From assembly GCA_024682415.1 (NCBI GenBank), contig JAIKZG010000009.1:124001-188000 (forward strand): 64,000 nt of DNA, in the 5' to 3' direction. The notes under the pieces were generated by a model that was not told the DNA's origin, did not search any database, and was given only the letters and a program-made list of their open reading frames with translations. The DNA comes from Prevotella sp. Its GTDB lineage: Bacteria; Bacteroidota; Bacteroidia; Bacteroidales; Bacteroidaceae. A program made the translations under genes and the position numbers. Shown in pieces: positions 45,249 to 55,163 of the stretch (the first letter of the stretch is position 1; every line of letters starts with the position of its first letter).

Positions 45249-46031
45249 ATGCGGCTTATAATTACATCAGATTATGATGCCATGTCGGAATGGGCGGCAT
45301 CTTACATAGTGGAAAAGATAAACAAATTTGCTCCTACGCCTAACCATAAATTCGTGCTCGGACTCCCCACAGGCTCGTCGCCTGAAGGTATGTATGCCCT
45401 CCTTGCCAAGGCTTGCGAAGAGGGTAGGGTGTCGTTCCGAAATGTCGTAACTTTTAATATGGACGAATATGTAGGCTTGCCGGAAAGCCATCCAGAAAGT
45501 TATCATTCCTTTATGCAAAGAAATTTGTTCAGCAAGATAGACTGTCCTAAGGAAAACATACATATCCTCAATGGCAATGCCAAGGATTTGGAGGCAGAAT
45601 GTAAGGCTTATGAAGAAGAGATACGCAAGGCAGGCGGCATCGACTTGTTTATTGGTGGCATTGGCGCAGATGGTCATATCGCGTTTAATGAGCCATGCTC
45701 TTCACTCCGCTCACGCACTCGTGTGAAAACCCTTACCACCGACACTCGCATCGCTAATTCTCGCTTCTTTGAGGGCGATATGAATAAAGTTCCTCGTTAC
45801 GCATTGACAGTGGGAGTAGGCACAGTTATGGATGCCCGCGAAGTGCTTATCCTTGCTAACGGTCATCATAAGGCAATGGCGTTGAAAGCGGCTGTTGAGG
45901 GCAGCGTCACTCAGATGTGGACGATAAGCGCCCTTCAGATGCACGAGCGTGGTATAATCGTGTGTGATGAAGCAGCCTGCGATGAGCTTAAAGTTTCCAC
46001 CTACAAATATTTCAAGGACATAGAAGGATAA
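45249..46031 (+). CDS. nagB: glucosamine-6-phosphate deaminase
   Basis: A 260-residue cytoplasmic enzyme that converts glucosamine-6-phosphate to fructose-6-phosphate and ammonia, joining amino-sugar use to glycolysis. Motifs are [16 protein letters not shown] (about 38-53), [10 protein letters not shown] with the catalytic Asp (about 73-82), and [14 protein letters not shown] with the catalytic Asp/His pair (about 135-148). The C-terminus matches the short form without an N-acetylglucosamine-6-phosphate allosteric extension. It stands alone, with its own promoter and terminator, and could feed from recycled wall sugars. Confidence 0.96.
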   Translation: MRLIITSDYDAMSEWAASYIVEKINKFAPTPNHKFVLGLPTGSSPEGMYALLAKACEEGRVSFRNVVTFNMDEYVGLPESHPESYHSFMQRNLFSKIDCPKENIHILNGNAKDLEAECKAYEEEIRKAGGIDLFIGGIGADGHIAFNEPCSSLRSRTRVKTLTTDTRIANSRFFEGDMNKVPRYALTVGVGTVMDAREVLILANGHHKAMALKAAVEGSVTQMWTISALQMHERGIIVCDEAACDELKVSTYKYFKDIEG

Positions 46032-46053
46032 TCACGTTACATCTTCATATACG

Positions 46054-46096
46054 AAAAAATAGGATACCTCAAATAAAATGAAGTATCCTATTTTTT
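46054..46096. terminator. bidirectional terminator between nagB and asnS
   Basis: A 14-bp stem (AAAAAATAGGATAC with its complement) with T tracts in both directions, between convergent nagB and asnS. Confidence 0.88.
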
Positions 46097-46146
46097 ATAG
46101 TGTAATGCAATTACGATAATAATTGCGGAATTTCAAAATCTGATGT

Positions 46147-47550
46147 TTAGAACTCTGCGTTCTTTGGAGTACGTGGGAATGGAATCACGTCGCGAATGTT
46201 CTGCATACCTGTTACGAAGAGAATCAGACGCTCGAAACCAAGACCGAAACCTGCGTGTGGGCAAGAACCATATTTGCGAGTATCGAGATACCAGCCATAA
46301 TCGCTCATGTCCATGTTGCGGTTGTTGATTTCTTCCATAAGCTTGTCGTAGCTTTCCTCACGAACGCTACCGCCGATGATTTCACCGATGCGTGGGAATA
46401 ATACGTCTGTGCCCTGCATGGTCTTGCCGTCAGCGTTCTTCTTCATATAGAATGCCTTGATTTCGCTTGGGTAGTCGTTCATGATTACAGGACGCTTGAA
46501 GTGCTCCTCTACGAGGTAACGCTCATGCTCTGAAGCCAAATCCATGCCCCAGCCTGTAACAGGGAACTCAAACTTGTGGCCATTCTTCTGTGCTTCTTCC
46601 AAAATGTTGATACCCTCGGTGTAAGAAAGGCGAACGAAGTCTTCTTTCAATACCGATTCAAGAGTTTCGAGCAAAGTCTTGTCTATCATCTTGTTCAAGA
46701 ACTCAAGGTCGTCATGACAGTTGTCGAGTGCCCACTTCACGCAATATTTTATGAAGTCTTCCTCCAAATCCATCAAATCTTCCTTGTCCATGAACGCAAC
46801 CTCTGGCTCAATCATCCAAAACTCTGCCAAGTGGCGAGGAGTATTGCTGTTTTCAGCGCGGAAAGTAGGACCGAAAGTGTAGATAGCTCCGAGAGCTGTC
46901 GCGCCAAGCTCGCCTTCAAGCTGTCCGCTTACGGTAAGGTTGGCTTTCTTTCCGAAGAAATCACGATCGTAAGCTACGTTTCCGTCCTTGCCTGTTCTGT
47001 TGAGGTCAAGAGTAGTAACCTGGAACATCTCGCCTGCTCCCTCTGCGTCGCTTGCAGTGATAAGAGGAGTGTTGAAATAGAAGAAGCCATGGTCATGAAA
47101 ATACTTGTGGATGGCGATAGCCATGTTGTGGCGAATACGGAATACAGCGCCGAATGTATTGGTGCGCAGACGCAGATGAGCATACTGACGCATATATTCG
47201 AAGCTTTGTCCCTTCTTCTGCATTGGATAATCGCTGCCGCAAAGGCCATAGATTTCCAATTCCTCACATTGTATTTCTACGCTTTGACCTTTTCCCTGGC
47301 TCTCCACCAAAGTACCCGTAACGTTTATGCAGGCACCTGTTGTAATCTGGCGTAATTTCTCAGCGTCTTCCTTCTCAGGATCAACGACAACCTGAATATT
47401 TTTGATTGTAGAACCATCGTTAAGTGCGATAAAGTCGACGGCTTTACTGCTGCGATGAGTTCTGATCCAACCTTTCACATTTATGGTAGTACCATAGTCG
47501 GTGCGCTTCAGCGCATCGACTACTTTAGTTCTACGAATAGTTCCTAACAT
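46147..47550 (-). CDS. asnS: asparaginyl-tRNA synthetase
   Basis: A 467-residue class IIb synthetase. The N-terminal OB anticodon-binding fold (about 15-110) contains [23 protein letters not shown]. Motif 2 is [27 protein letters not shown], and motif 3 is [42 protein letters not shown] marks AsnRS rather than AspRS. Length is typical. The pseudouridine synthase gene ends just upstream on the same strand (42 bp), so they may be in one transcript. Confidence 0.97.
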   Translation of the reverse strand: MLGTIRRTKVVDALKRTDYGTTINVKGWIRTHRSSKAVDFIALNDGSTIKNIQVVVDPEKEDAEKLRQITTGACINVTGTLVESQGKGQSVEIQCEELEIYGLCGSDYPMQKKGQSFEYMRQYAHLRLRTNTFGAVFRIRHNMAIAIHKYFHDHGFFYFNTPLITASDAEGAGEMFQVTTLDLNRTGKDGNVAYDRDFFGKKANLTVSGQLEGELGATALGAIYTFGPTFRAENSNTPRHLAEFWMIEPEVAFMDKEDLMDLEEDFIKYCVKWALDNCHDDLEFLNKMIDKTLLETLESVLKEDFVRLSYTEGINILEEAQKNGHKFEFPVTGWGMDLASEHERYLVEEHFKRPVIMNDYPSEIKAFYMKKNADGKTMQGTDVLFPRIGEIIGGSVREESYDKLMEEINNRNMDMSDYGWYLDTRKYGSCPHAGFGLGFERLILFVTGMQNIRDVIPFPRTPKNAEF

Positions 47551-47592
47551 GTTTGTATCTTAATTCTTGTGTTTGTTTTAATCAAATTCTGA

Positions 47593-49071
47593 TTATTCAA
47601 ATGCGCCCATACGGAGCATATCTACCTCCTGCTCTGTGAGGTAACGCCAGTCGCCACGGCGAAGGTTCTTCTTTGTAAGACCAGCGAACTGTACACGGTC
47701 GAGTTTCACAACGCGATAGCCGAGGTGCTCAAATATACGGCGCACGATACGGTTGCGACCGCTGTGAATCTCGATGCCTACCTGAGTCTTGTCCTGATCG
47801 TCAGCATATTCAATAGAATCTGCGTGTACCTCGCCGTCCTCAAGCTCAATGCCCTCAGCAATCTTCTGCATATCATCAGCAGAAACTACCTTGTCGAGGA
47901 ATACGTGGTAAACCTTCTTCTTCAAGAACTTAGGGTGAGTAAGCTTGCTTGCCAAATCACCATCGTTGGTAAGGAGAAGAACACCGGTAGTGTTTCTGTC
48001 AAGACGACCTACAGGATAGATACGCTCTGTGCATGCGTCCTTAACCAAGTCCATAACAATCTTGCGCTCCTGTGGATCATCGCTTGTTGTTACATAGTTC
48101 TTTGGCTTGTTGAGAAGCACATAAACCTTCTTTTCCAAAGAAACAATCTGGTCGTTGAAGCTAATCTTGTCTGTGCGTAATACCTTGGTACCCAATTCAG
48201 TAACAACTTCGCCATTAACCTTTACTACACCAGCCTCGATGAACTCATCAGCCTCACGGCGTGAGCAGATGCCGGCATTAGCCAAGTACTTGTTCAAACG
48301 CAATGGAACTGTCGGGTCGATGTTGTCCTCCTTGTATTCTATGCGCTTCTTCAAGCTATATTTTGCGTTTGGATCGTAATCGCTTGTGTGCTGACGGAAT
48401 GGGTTGTTAGGACGGCTGTTGTATCCACCCTGGCGGTTATTGTTGTATCCACCTTGGCGATTGTTGTTGTATCCACCCTGGCGGTTATTGTTGTATCCGC
48501 CTTGGCGATTGTTATTGTATCCACCCTGGCGATTGTTATTATATCCACCCTGGCGGTTGTTGTTATTATATCCACCTTGGCGGTTGTTGTTACCATATCC
48601 ACCTTGGCGGTTGTTATTGCCATATCCACCCTGGCGGTTGTTGTTACCATATCCGCCTTGGCGATTGTTATTGCCATATCCACCCTGGCGGTTGTTGTTA
48701 CCATATCCGCCTTGGCGATTGTTATTGTATCCACCTTGGCGGTTATTGCCATATCCGCCCTGGCGATTATTATTGTATCCACCCTGGCGATTGTTGTTGT
48801 AACCACCCTGGCGATTGCCATATCCACCTTCGTTGTTGTAGCGTGAACGATAGTTCTGTGAACCCTCGTTGTTACCGCCTAACAAGCCTGCACCGAATCC
48901 CTCAGGGAGAAATCCGCCCTCATCATTGTTGTGAGATGATGAAGAATGGTTGCTGCTGTAGGCATGTCCTGCATGGATGCGCTGACGTGGTCTGCGACCT
49001 GCACCGTCAGAATTAGCATTACTCTCGTTAATCTGCTCTTGCGGTTTGTTGAATAATTCTTCGTTGTCCAT
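47593..49071 (-). CDS. RsuA/RluB-family pseudouridine synthase with long RQGGY-repeat N-terminal tail
   Basis: A 492-residue protein. The C-terminal half is an rRNA pseudouridine synthase: an S4 domain (RLNKYLANAGICSRREADEFI), then the catalytic GRLDRNTTGVLLLTNDGDLA with its Asp, and KTQVGIEIHSGRNRIVRRIFEHLGYRVVKLDRV. The N-terminal half (about 85-215) is a low-complexity run of about 16 units of the form RQGGY plus two to four Asn/Gly, rich in Arg, Gly, Asn and Tyr. Such RGG-like tails bind RNA and can drive condensation. The DNA repeats (about 48415-48830) are prone to length change. Confidence 0.92.
   Translation of the reverse strand: MDNEELFNKPQEQINESNANSDGAGRRPRQRIHAGHAYSSNHSSSSHNNDEGGFLPEGFGAGLLGGNNEGSQNYRSRYNNEGGYGNRQGGYNNNRQGGYNNNRQGGYGNNRQGGYNNNRQGGYGNNNRQGGYGNNNRQGGYGNNNRQGGYGNNNRQGGYGNNNRQGGYNNNNRQGGYNNNRQGGYNNNRQGGYNNNRQGGYNNNRQGGYNNNRQGGYNSRPNNPFRQHTSDYDPNAKYSLKKRIEYKEDNIDPTVPLRLNKYLANAGICSRREADEFIEAGVVKVNGEVVTELGTKVLRTDKISFNDQIVSLEKKVYVLLNKPKNYVTTSDDPQERKIVMDLVKDACTERIYPVGRLDRNTTGVLLLTNDGDLASKLTHPKFLKKKVYHVFLDKVVSADDMQKIAEGIELEDGEVHADSIEYADDQDKTQVGIEIHSGRNRIVRRIFEHLGYRVVKLDRVQFAGLTKKNLRRGDWRYLTEQEVDMLRMGAFE
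48415..48830. repeat. tandem in-frame repeat inside the pseudouridine synthase gene
   Basis: About 16 units of 21 or 24 bp encoding RQGGY with an Asn/Gly spacer. The units differ mainly at third codon positions and in having 21 or 24 bases, so length changes keep the frame. They also create long open frames on the other strand (PPWRLLLY repeats), which are artefacts. Confidence 0.9.
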
Positions 49072-49202
49072 TTCTTTAAAATTTTGTTTAGCCTCACGGC
49101 CAGGTTAATGAATTAAAAACTAATAATTAATTGGTTGTTGTTTTTTAAAACTTGAAATATTTGTTTTTAATATGTATGTTCAAATAATTAAAAGTCAAAA
49201 AA

Positions 49203-50549
49203 TTACATTCCCGTGTAGTTGCTTGGAGTGATAGCTCTCAGCTCTGCCTTGATGCTGTCGCTCACATTCAGACCGTCAATGAATTCGTGGATTGTCTCCT
49301 CTGTCATTGTCTTGTTTGTGCGTGTGAGAGCTTTCAGTGCCTCGTATGGATGAGGATAAGCCTCGCGGCGCAGAATTGTCTGAATGGCTTCTGCCACTAC
49401 AGCCCATGTATTGTTTAAGTCTTCTTTTAATTTATCTTCGTTGAGAATGAGTTTCCTCAATCCTTTCAATGTGCTCTGAATGGCGATAATGCTATGGCCG
49501 AGAGGCACACCTACATTACGCAGCACAGTAGAATCCGTAAGGTCTCTTTGCAGACGTGAAACTGGCAACTTCTGCGCTAAGAATTGCAGAATAGCGTTTG
49601 CCATGCCGAGGTTGCCCTCGCTGTTTTCGTAGTCGATAGGGTTCACCTTGTGAGGCATTGCGCTTGAGCCTACTTCTCCTGCCTTGATTTTCTGCTTGAA
49701 ATATTCCATAGAGATATACATCCAGAAATCGCGGTCGAGGTCGATGATGATAGTATTTATTCTGCGGATAGCGTCGAAAAGCTCACCGAGGTTGTCGTAG
49801 TTGCTTATCTGCGTAGTCCACTGCTCGCGGCTCAGTCCTAATTTCTCACTTACGAATTTATTTCCGAATTCCTTCCAGTTGTATTGCGGATAAGCCACAT
49901 GATGAGCGTTGTAATTACCGGTAGCGCCACCGAATTTAGCTGTGATAGGACATGACTTCACGCTGTTGAGCTGCTCTGTCAATCTGTAAACGTAAACCAT
50001 AATCTCTTTGCCGAGACGGGTAGGAGAGGCTGGCTGTCCGTGAGTCTTTGCCAACATTGGAACGTCTTTCCATTCTTCCGCGTAAGCTTTCAACTGTGAA
50101 ATAAGTTCTTCTATTTGTGGGTAATAGACGTTGAGCAGTGCTTCTTTCAGTGCGAGAGGTGTCGCTGTGTTGTTTATATCTTGAGATGTAAGGCCGAAGT
50201 GTATGAATTCCTTGTATTCTTCCAGTCCGCCGATTGCGTCAAACTGTTCTTTAATAAAGTATTCTACGGCTTTTACATCATGATTTGTAGTCTTTTCTAT
50301 GTCTTTTACTCGTTGTGCGTTTTCCTCGTTGAAGTAGCGATAGATGTCGCGCAAGCGGTCGAAAAGCTTGTGGTCGAAATTAGCTAATTGTGGTAGAGGC
50401 AGTTCACACAATGTGATGAAATACTCAATCTCAACACGGATGCGGTAACGAATTAGTGCGTACTCAGAGAAGTAGCCGGCTAAAGGTTCTACTTTTGCTC
50501 TGTAGCGTCCGTCTATCGGAGAGACGGCAGTAAGTGAATCAAGTTTCAT
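49203..50549 (-). CDS. purB: adenylosuccinate lyase
   Basis: A 448-residue enzyme of the fumarase/aspartase superfamily that catalyses two steps of purine synthesis, splitting SAICAR and adenylosuccinate. Family marks are the substrate-binding FGLTSQDINNTATPLAL, the KTHGQPASPTRLGKE block with its catalytic His, and GEVGSSAMPHKVNPIDYENSEGN, the flexible signature loop with the catalytic Ser. This form resembles E. coli PurB. It is divergent from the DUF4450 gene. Confidence 0.96.
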   Translation of the reverse strand: MKLDSLTAVSPIDGRYRAKVEPLAGYFSEYALIRYRIRVEIEYFITLCELPLPQLANFDHKLFDRLRDIYRYFNEENAQRVKDIEKTTNHDVKAVEYFIKEQFDAIGGLEEYKEFIHFGLTSQDINNTATPLALKEALLNVYYPQIEELISQLKAYAEEWKDVPMLAKTHGQPASPTRLGKEIMVYVYRLTEQLNSVKSCPITAKFGGATGNYNAHHVAYPQYNWKEFGNKFVSEKLGLSREQWTTQISNYDNLGELFDAIRRINTIIIDLDRDFWMYISMEYFKQKIKAGEVGSSAMPHKVNPIDYENSEGNLGMANAILQFLAQKLPVSRLQRDLTDSTVLRNVGVPLGHSIIAIQSTLKGLRKLILNEDKLKEDLNNTWAVVAEAIQTILRREAYPHPYEALKALTRTNKTMTEETIHEFIDGLNVSDSIKAELRAITPSNYTGM

Positions 50550-50590
50550 GTCCTGAACTTAGTCTATATATGTTTTATGATTGTTGTGCG

Positions 50591-50598
50591 CAAAAGTA
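50591..50598 (-). promoter_or_regulatory. -7 element of purB
   Basis: TACTTTTG on the minus strand, 41 bp before the purB start codon. Confidence 0.6.
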
Positions 50599-50659
50599 CG
50601 AATTAATTTTTTATTTCTGTGCTAAAATAAATATAAAGTTTTGCAATATGATAAAATAT

Positions 50660-50691
50660 TTTGCTCGTTTCGTGTCTATTTATTACTTTTG
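50660..50691 (+). promoter_or_regulatory. promoter of the DUF4450 gene
   Basis: TTTG at 50660-50663, 20 bases, TACTTTTG at 50684-50691, about 45 bp before the start codon. Confidence 0.65.
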
Positions 50692-50735
50692 CCATCGATT
50701 ATTTCTAAATTATTCACATATTTTCAATGATTTAC

Positions 50736-53705
50736 ATGCATAAACGATTATCGCTTTTAGCTTTTGGCTTGTCTTTTTTCATGCCTTTTTCTTCAATTTC
50801 AGCTCAGAATAAAACTCAAAAGGTGGGCGATTTTATAGAATCTAAATCTTATAATGAAGATAATCGCGGCGCGCAGCGTTCCATGAACTATTTCCCAGAG
50901 GGCAACGGATGGGCCTGCGTGAATGGCAACAACCGCTTCACTCGCGCTCTTTATGGCGGCTACACCGATTTCCGCATCGAAACGAGCGATCGCCCTGTAT
51001 TTGCCGCATATAAAAAGAAAGATTATCGCAATGTTTCTTTCCGTGTGACGATAAACAATGTTACGCTTGCCCTTGATTCCACATCTTATTGCAAGGCTCT
51101 CTATGTGCCTGGCACGCGCTCTTATGTAGTGGGCGATAAGTCGTGGGGCAACACCTTATTATATATTGACGCATTGGCTTTTGCCGACAGTGAGGGCGCT
51201 GTGTGGCGCGTTTCGTTGAAAGACGATAAAAACAAAAAGGTGAAAGCCGACATTGTATGTCGTACGTCGGACATTGCTAATCCTAAACTTCGCAGAAACG
51301 GCGACATGGGCGCAGACCCTTACGGAGTGTTTGAGGCAAGCGACAGAAATGTAAACTTTCTGCGTGGTAGCGTGAAAAGTGGCAGCACCATTTATTTCGT
51401 AATCGAAAATCAGCAGATGCGCGTTGCTTCTGCAGCTGAGGGCAAAGCTCTTTACGCCAAGGCAGAGAAATATCGCAGAAGCATTGCCGAGAGGATATCA
51501 TTCTCCACTCCTGATCCCTATATCAACAATCTCGGTGGAGCTATCTCGATAGCTGCCGATGGCGATTGGGATGGCGATACATGGCTTCACGGCTGTGTGG
51601 GATGGCGTTCGCAGCTTGCAGGCTGGCGTGCAGGATATGCTGCCGACCCTCTTGGCTGGGACGATCGCGCGAAAAATCATTTCAAGGCATATTCCGAAAG
51701 TCAGCTCACGAATGTGCCTGCCATATATTCTCACCCTTCTCAGGACAGCGCGAAGAATCTGTGCCGAGCTGTTGAGAAATGGGGCACACCAATGTATAGC
51801 AACGGCTATATATGCCGTTATCCTCATAAGGCTGACAAGATGAACCATTACGACATGAACCTCAACTACATTGACGCTCTCCTCTGGCATTTCTCATGGA
51901 ATGCCGACACTGCCGAAATGCGTTCTCTGTGGCCTACGCTTGCCCGACACCTTGCATGGGAAAAGATGAACTTCGACCCTGATAATGACGGACTCTATGA
52001 CGCTTACTGCTGTATATGGGCAAGTGATGCGCTTTACTATAATAGTGGAGGTGTAACTCATTCATCTGCTTATAATTATCGAGCTAACTTATTGGCTGCG
52101 CGCATAGCTGAAATCTTGGGTTGCGACGCAGCGCCTTATAAGAAAGAAGCCGACAAAATACTTAATGCCATGAACTCCCGACTTTGGCTTGGCGAGCAAG
52201 GCACATGGGCAGAATTTCAGGACTTCATGGGGCTGAAGCGAAAGCACACTTCGCCTGCTCTCTGGACTGTCTATACAGCCATCGACTGCGGAGCGGGAAG
52301 CAAGGAGCAGTTTGCCAAAGCTGCCGACTGGGTTTCACGAAACATTCCTCACATCAAGGTGGAGGGCGCGAATATGCCTAAGGGCGATTGGCAAACCATT
52401 TCCACATCTAATTGGCTGCCTTATTCATGGAGTATCAACAATGTAGCTCCTGCCGAGGTGATGAATATGGCTTTGGCTTATTTCGAGGCTGGTAAAAAGC
52501 GTGAGGGTTTTAACCTTATGAAGAGTAATATTCTTGATCAGATGTATTTGGGCGGAAGTCCTGCCAATTTTGGTCAGCTAAGCTTCTACGATGCTGCGCG
52601 AGGCGAATGCTATCGTGATTTCGGCGATGTCATAGGTATTTCTTCGCGAGTGTTTGTGCAAGGCCTGTTTGGCATTGTGCCCGATGCTCTTAACGGCAAA
52701 TGCCTTATCCGCCCTGGCTTCCCCGATGAATGGGACAAGGCAGATTTCCATGCTCCTTATCTTGATTATAGCTTCCGTCGCACCTCAAAGGGTGATGTTT
52801 ATACATTCCATCCTCGTTTCGCTCAAAAGCTGTCTATCGACATGGATATTAACGGTAAGATACTTTCAAGAGTGGAGCAGGGCGACAGCATTGTGTTTAC
52901 AGTGGCTCGTGAGAATGATAGCTCGGCTATGGTGGAATATGTAGCCCCTGTTAAGAAAAACCTGCCAGAGCTTGCCGATATTCAGCCGAAAGGCAAACTG
53001 GTGGAACTGAGTATGGACAAAACGTTTAACGCCAATGTGAGCGACATCTTCAAAAATGAGTATCTTTCGCCAGCTTCTCCTTACACCACGCTTCGTATTC
53101 CTAAGCAGGGCATTGGCGAGTGGTGTCATCCAGAGTTGTCGGCAGATATTGATGATTCCGTTTTTCGCAGTAAAATCAGTAATGGAGAGTTCGCCACAGG
53201 TCTTGGCGTTGCTTTCCGCAGCCCTAAGCAAGGTCATAACATAGCATATACATCTTTGTGGGATAATTATCCCGACAGTATTTCTATTAATGTCCGTGGC
53301 AAATATTCTAAGGCATATCTGCTTCTCGCAGGCTCTACCAACCACATGCAGAGCCGTATTGCCAATGGCGTTGTCGTTGCCACTTATTCCGACGGCACTT
53401 CTCAATGTCTGCAACTCGTAAATCCTGACAACTGGTGCCCTATAGAGCAGGATTATTTCATCGATGATAAAGCTTTCTGCGCAGCAGGTCGCCCTTATCG
53501 TTTGCATTTTGGCAGCGGAGCGGTGAGCCGTAATCTTGGCGACGTTCTTGATATTAAGGGCGTGTATGGCAGAGAGATACCTGGCGGAGCTGCCCAAATT
53601 CTCACCTTGCCGCTCAATCCGGCAAAGAAACTCGTGAATATCACTCTTCGCACATTGTCAAATGATGTAGTTATCGGACTTATGGCGGTAACATTTGAGA
53701 AATAG
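50736..53705 (+). CDS. secreted DUF4450 protein, putative glycoside hydrolase
   Basis: A 989-residue exported protein. The ATG at 50736 gives a clean signal peptide (MHKRLSLLAFGLSFFMPFSSISAQ); an ATG at 50727 would add three residues. The N-terminal half is beta-rich, then a helical-barrel-like region (about 280-650) has repeated acidic/aromatic motifs (DWDGDTWLHGCVGWRSQLAGWR, NFDPDNDGLYDAYCCIW) that recall six-hairpin glycosidases such as rhamnosidases. A beta-rich C-terminus follows. DUF4450 members occur in polysaccharide-use loci, and the substrate is unknown. It faces the GH operon 4 kb downstream but is separated from it by unrelated genes. Confidence 0.82.
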   Translation: MHKRLSLLAFGLSFFMPFSSISAQNKTQKVGDFIESKSYNEDNRGAQRSMNYFPEGNGWACVNGNNRFTRALYGGYTDFRIETSDRPVFAAYKKKDYRNVSFRVTINNVTLALDSTSYCKALYVPGTRSYVVGDKSWGNTLLYIDALAFADSEGAVWRVSLKDDKNKKVKADIVCRTSDIANPKLRRNGDMGADPYGVFEASDRNVNFLRGSVKSGSTIYFVIENQQMRVASAAEGKALYAKAEKYRRSIAERISFSTPDPYINNLGGAISIAADGDWDGDTWLHGCVGWRSQLAGWRAGYAADPLGWDDRAKNHFKAYSESQLTNVPAIYSHPSQDSAKNLCRAVEKWGTPMYSNGYICRYPHKADKMNHYDMNLNYIDALLWHFSWNADTAEMRSLWPTLARHLAWEKMNFDPDNDGLYDAYCCIWASDALYYNSGGVTHSSAYNYRANLLAARIAEILGCDAAPYKKEADKILNAMNSRLWLGEQGTWAEFQDFMGLKRKHTSPALWTVYTAIDCGAGSKEQFAKAADWVSRNIPHIKVEGANMPKGDWQTISTSNWLPYSWSINNVAPAEVMNMALAYFEAGKKREGFNLMKSNILDQMYLGGSPANFGQLSFYDAARGECYRDFGDVIGISSRVFVQGLFGIVPDALNGKCLIRPGFPDEWDKADFHAPYLDYSFRRTSKGDVYTFHPRFAQKLSIDMDINGKILSRVEQGDSIVFTVARENDSSAMVEYVAPVKKNLPELADIQPKGKLVELSMDKTFNANVSDIFKNEYLSPASPYTTLRIPKQGIGEWCHPELSADIDDSVFRSKISNGEFATGLGVAFRSPKQGHNIAYTSLWDNYPDSISINVRGKYSKAYLLLAGSTNHMQSRIANGVVVATYSDGTSQCLQLVNPDNWCPIEQDYFIDDKAFCAAGRPYRLHFGSGAVSRNLGDVLDIKGVYGREIPGGAAQILTLPLNPAKKLVNITLRTLSNDVVIGLMAVTFEK

Positions 53706-53723
53706 CAGCGTCTATCTTAATAG

Positions 53724-54365
53724 ATGAAATACAATACTTATATATTTGATTTGGATGGCACTCTCCTTGACTCTCTCGACGACCTCATGCTGAGTTGCAA
53801 CTACGCGCTTCGCGCTAACGGTATGCCAGAGCGCACTTATGATGAAGTGCGTCGCTTTGTGGGCAACGGAGTAAAGAAACTCATGGAGCGTGCCATTCCC
53901 GATGGATTGGATAATCCAAAGTTTGAGAAGACTTATGCGGAATTCCGCGCTCACTACATGGAGCATAATCTCGACCACACCAAGCCTTACAATGGTGTGA
54001 TGGACGTGTTGAAATCGCTTCGCGACAACGGCAAGCGTGTGGCAGTGGTGAGTAATAAGTTTTATGCTGCCACACAGGAGCTGTGCAGCCATTTCTTCGG
54101 CTCTCTTGTAGAGGTTGCCATAGGCGAGCGAGAGGGCATTAACAAGAAGCCTGCTCCCGATACAGTCGTTGAGGCTTTCCGTCAGCTCGAAGTGAGCAAG
54201 GAAAATGCGGTGTATGTCGGCGACAGTGATGTTGATGTTCAGACGGCACGCAACAGCGGCTTGCCCTGCATCAGCGTGTTGTGGGGCTTCCGTGATAAGG
54301 AATTCCTCATTGCCAATGGAGCTACCACTTTCGTTTCCTCACCAGAAGAGATACTTTCTATATAA
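53724..54365 (+). CDS. gph: HAD phosphatase, phosphoglycolate phosphatase-like
   Basis: A 213-residue HAD subfamily IA phosphatase. Motif I is FDLDGTLLDS (about 6-15), motif II VVSNK (about 110), motif III region NKKPAPD with the Lys, and motif IV VGDSDVDVQTARNSG. A four-helix cap (about 18-80) is present. The set is that of phosphoglycolate phosphatase, but such enzymes are promiscuous. It starts 18 bp after the DUF4450 gene. Confidence 0.87.
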   Translation: MKYNTYIFDLDGTLLDSLDDLMLSCNYALRANGMPERTYDEVRRFVGNGVKKLMERAIPDGLDNPKFEKTYAEFRAHYMEHNLDHTKPYNGVMDVLKSLRDNGKRVAVVSNKFYAATQELCSHFFGSLVEVAIGEREGINKKPAPDTVVEAFRQLEVSKENAVYVGDSDVDVQTARNSGLPCISVLWGFRDKEFLIANGATTFVSSPEEILSI

Positions 54366-54422
54366 AGCAATTCGTTTGCGGGGAAACGTTCCTTTTGTAT
54401 AACCCACAAAAATAAAAAGAAA

Positions 54423-54821
54423 ATGGCAAAACAAGCTTACGTTAAGGCGAATAAAGAATGGCTCATCGCTAAAAGCAAGGAAGAGGGAGTGAAAGCCCTT
54501 CCTAAGGGCATATATTATAAAGTGATTGCCGAGGGCGACGCTGATAGCGGTCATCCTACGGCGAGAAGCATAGTTACTGCTCACTACACAGGCAAAACTA
54601 TCAATGGCAAGAAATTCGACAGCAGTCGTGGTGGTGTGCCTTTGGCTTGCCGTCTTTGCGATCTCATTGAGGGCTGGATTATTGCCATGCAGCAAATGCA
54701 CGTCGGCGATAAATGGGAAGTATATATCCCTGCCGAAATGGGCTACGGCAAATTCTCTCAGCCTGGCATTCCCGGTGGCTCAACGCTCATCTTCGAGATA
54801 GAACTATTGGCTTTCGATTAA
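54423..54821 (+). CDS. FKBP-type peptidyl-prolyl cis-trans isomerase
   Basis: A 132-residue single FKBP domain without signal peptide. Core motifs are VTAHYTGKTINGKKFDSS (about 43-60), WIIAMQQMHVGDKWEVYIPAEMGYGKF and IPGGSTLIFEIELLAF. It speeds up prolyl bond isomerisation in protein folding. A short N-terminal helix (AKQAYVKANKEWLIAKSKEEGVK) replaces the dimerisation region of FkpA. It lies 57 bp after the HAD gene, probably in the same transcript, which ends at the hairpin 54833-54862. Confidence 0.9.
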   Translation: MAKQAYVKANKEWLIAKSKEEGVKALPKGIYYKVIAEGDADSGHPTARSIVTAHYTGKTINGKKFDSSRGGVPLACRLCDLIEGWIIAMQQMHVGDKWEVYIPAEMGYGKFSQPGIPGGSTLIFEIELLAFD

Positions 54822-54832
54822 TTGACACTACA

Positions 54833-54862
54833 AAATGGGTTCGCATTTTTGCGAACCCATTT
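54833..54862 (+). terminator. hairpin after the FKBP gene
   Basis: AAATGGGTTCGC pairs perfectly with GCGAACCCATTT around a 6-base loop, 11 bp after the stop. Only a short T run follows, and its right arm merges with the first 83-bp repeat. Confidence 0.7.
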
Positions 54863-55130
54863 CTGCACTGCATTTGCGGTTCCCACTTTTTACAATGTCA
54901 TTTTGTAGGGTACGCTGCGCCTTTGTAATTATTGCAAACCCATTTCTGCACTGCATCTGCGGTTCTCACTTTTTACAATGTCATTTCGTAGGGTACGCTG
55001 CGAGTTTGTAATTCTTGCAAACCCATTTCTGCATTGCATTTGCGGCTTTGTAGTTTTTACAATGTCATTTCGTAGGCTACGCTGTGGGTTTGTAATTCTT
55101 GCAAAGTCATTTCGTAGGTGCAGTTATGGT
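54854..55130. repeat. 83-bp tandem repeats, three copies and a truncated fourth
   Basis: Units start at 54854, 54937 and 55020, each opening AACCCATTTCTGCA and containing TACAATGTCATTT, GTAGG and TACGCTG followed by TTTGTAATT. The period is exactly 83 bp. A fourth partial copy at about 55103 has lost its first part. Copies differ by scattered substitutions. No open frame is maintained. Confidence 0.85.
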
Positions 55131-55163
55131 TTTGCAATTATTTTAATTTTTCTTCTTTTTTGC

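Noticed and set aside
48388..48846. Long plus-strand frames through the repeat region, including a PPWRLLLY-repeat protein
   Set aside because: They are the antisense of the RQGGY repeats in the pseudouridine synthase gene. The 21/24-bp period keeps several frames open by chance, and they have no start signals or homology.
54854..55130. CRISPR-like array in the 83-bp repeats
   Set aside because: The whole 83-bp unit is repeated, with no variable spacers, so it is an ordinary tandem repeat.
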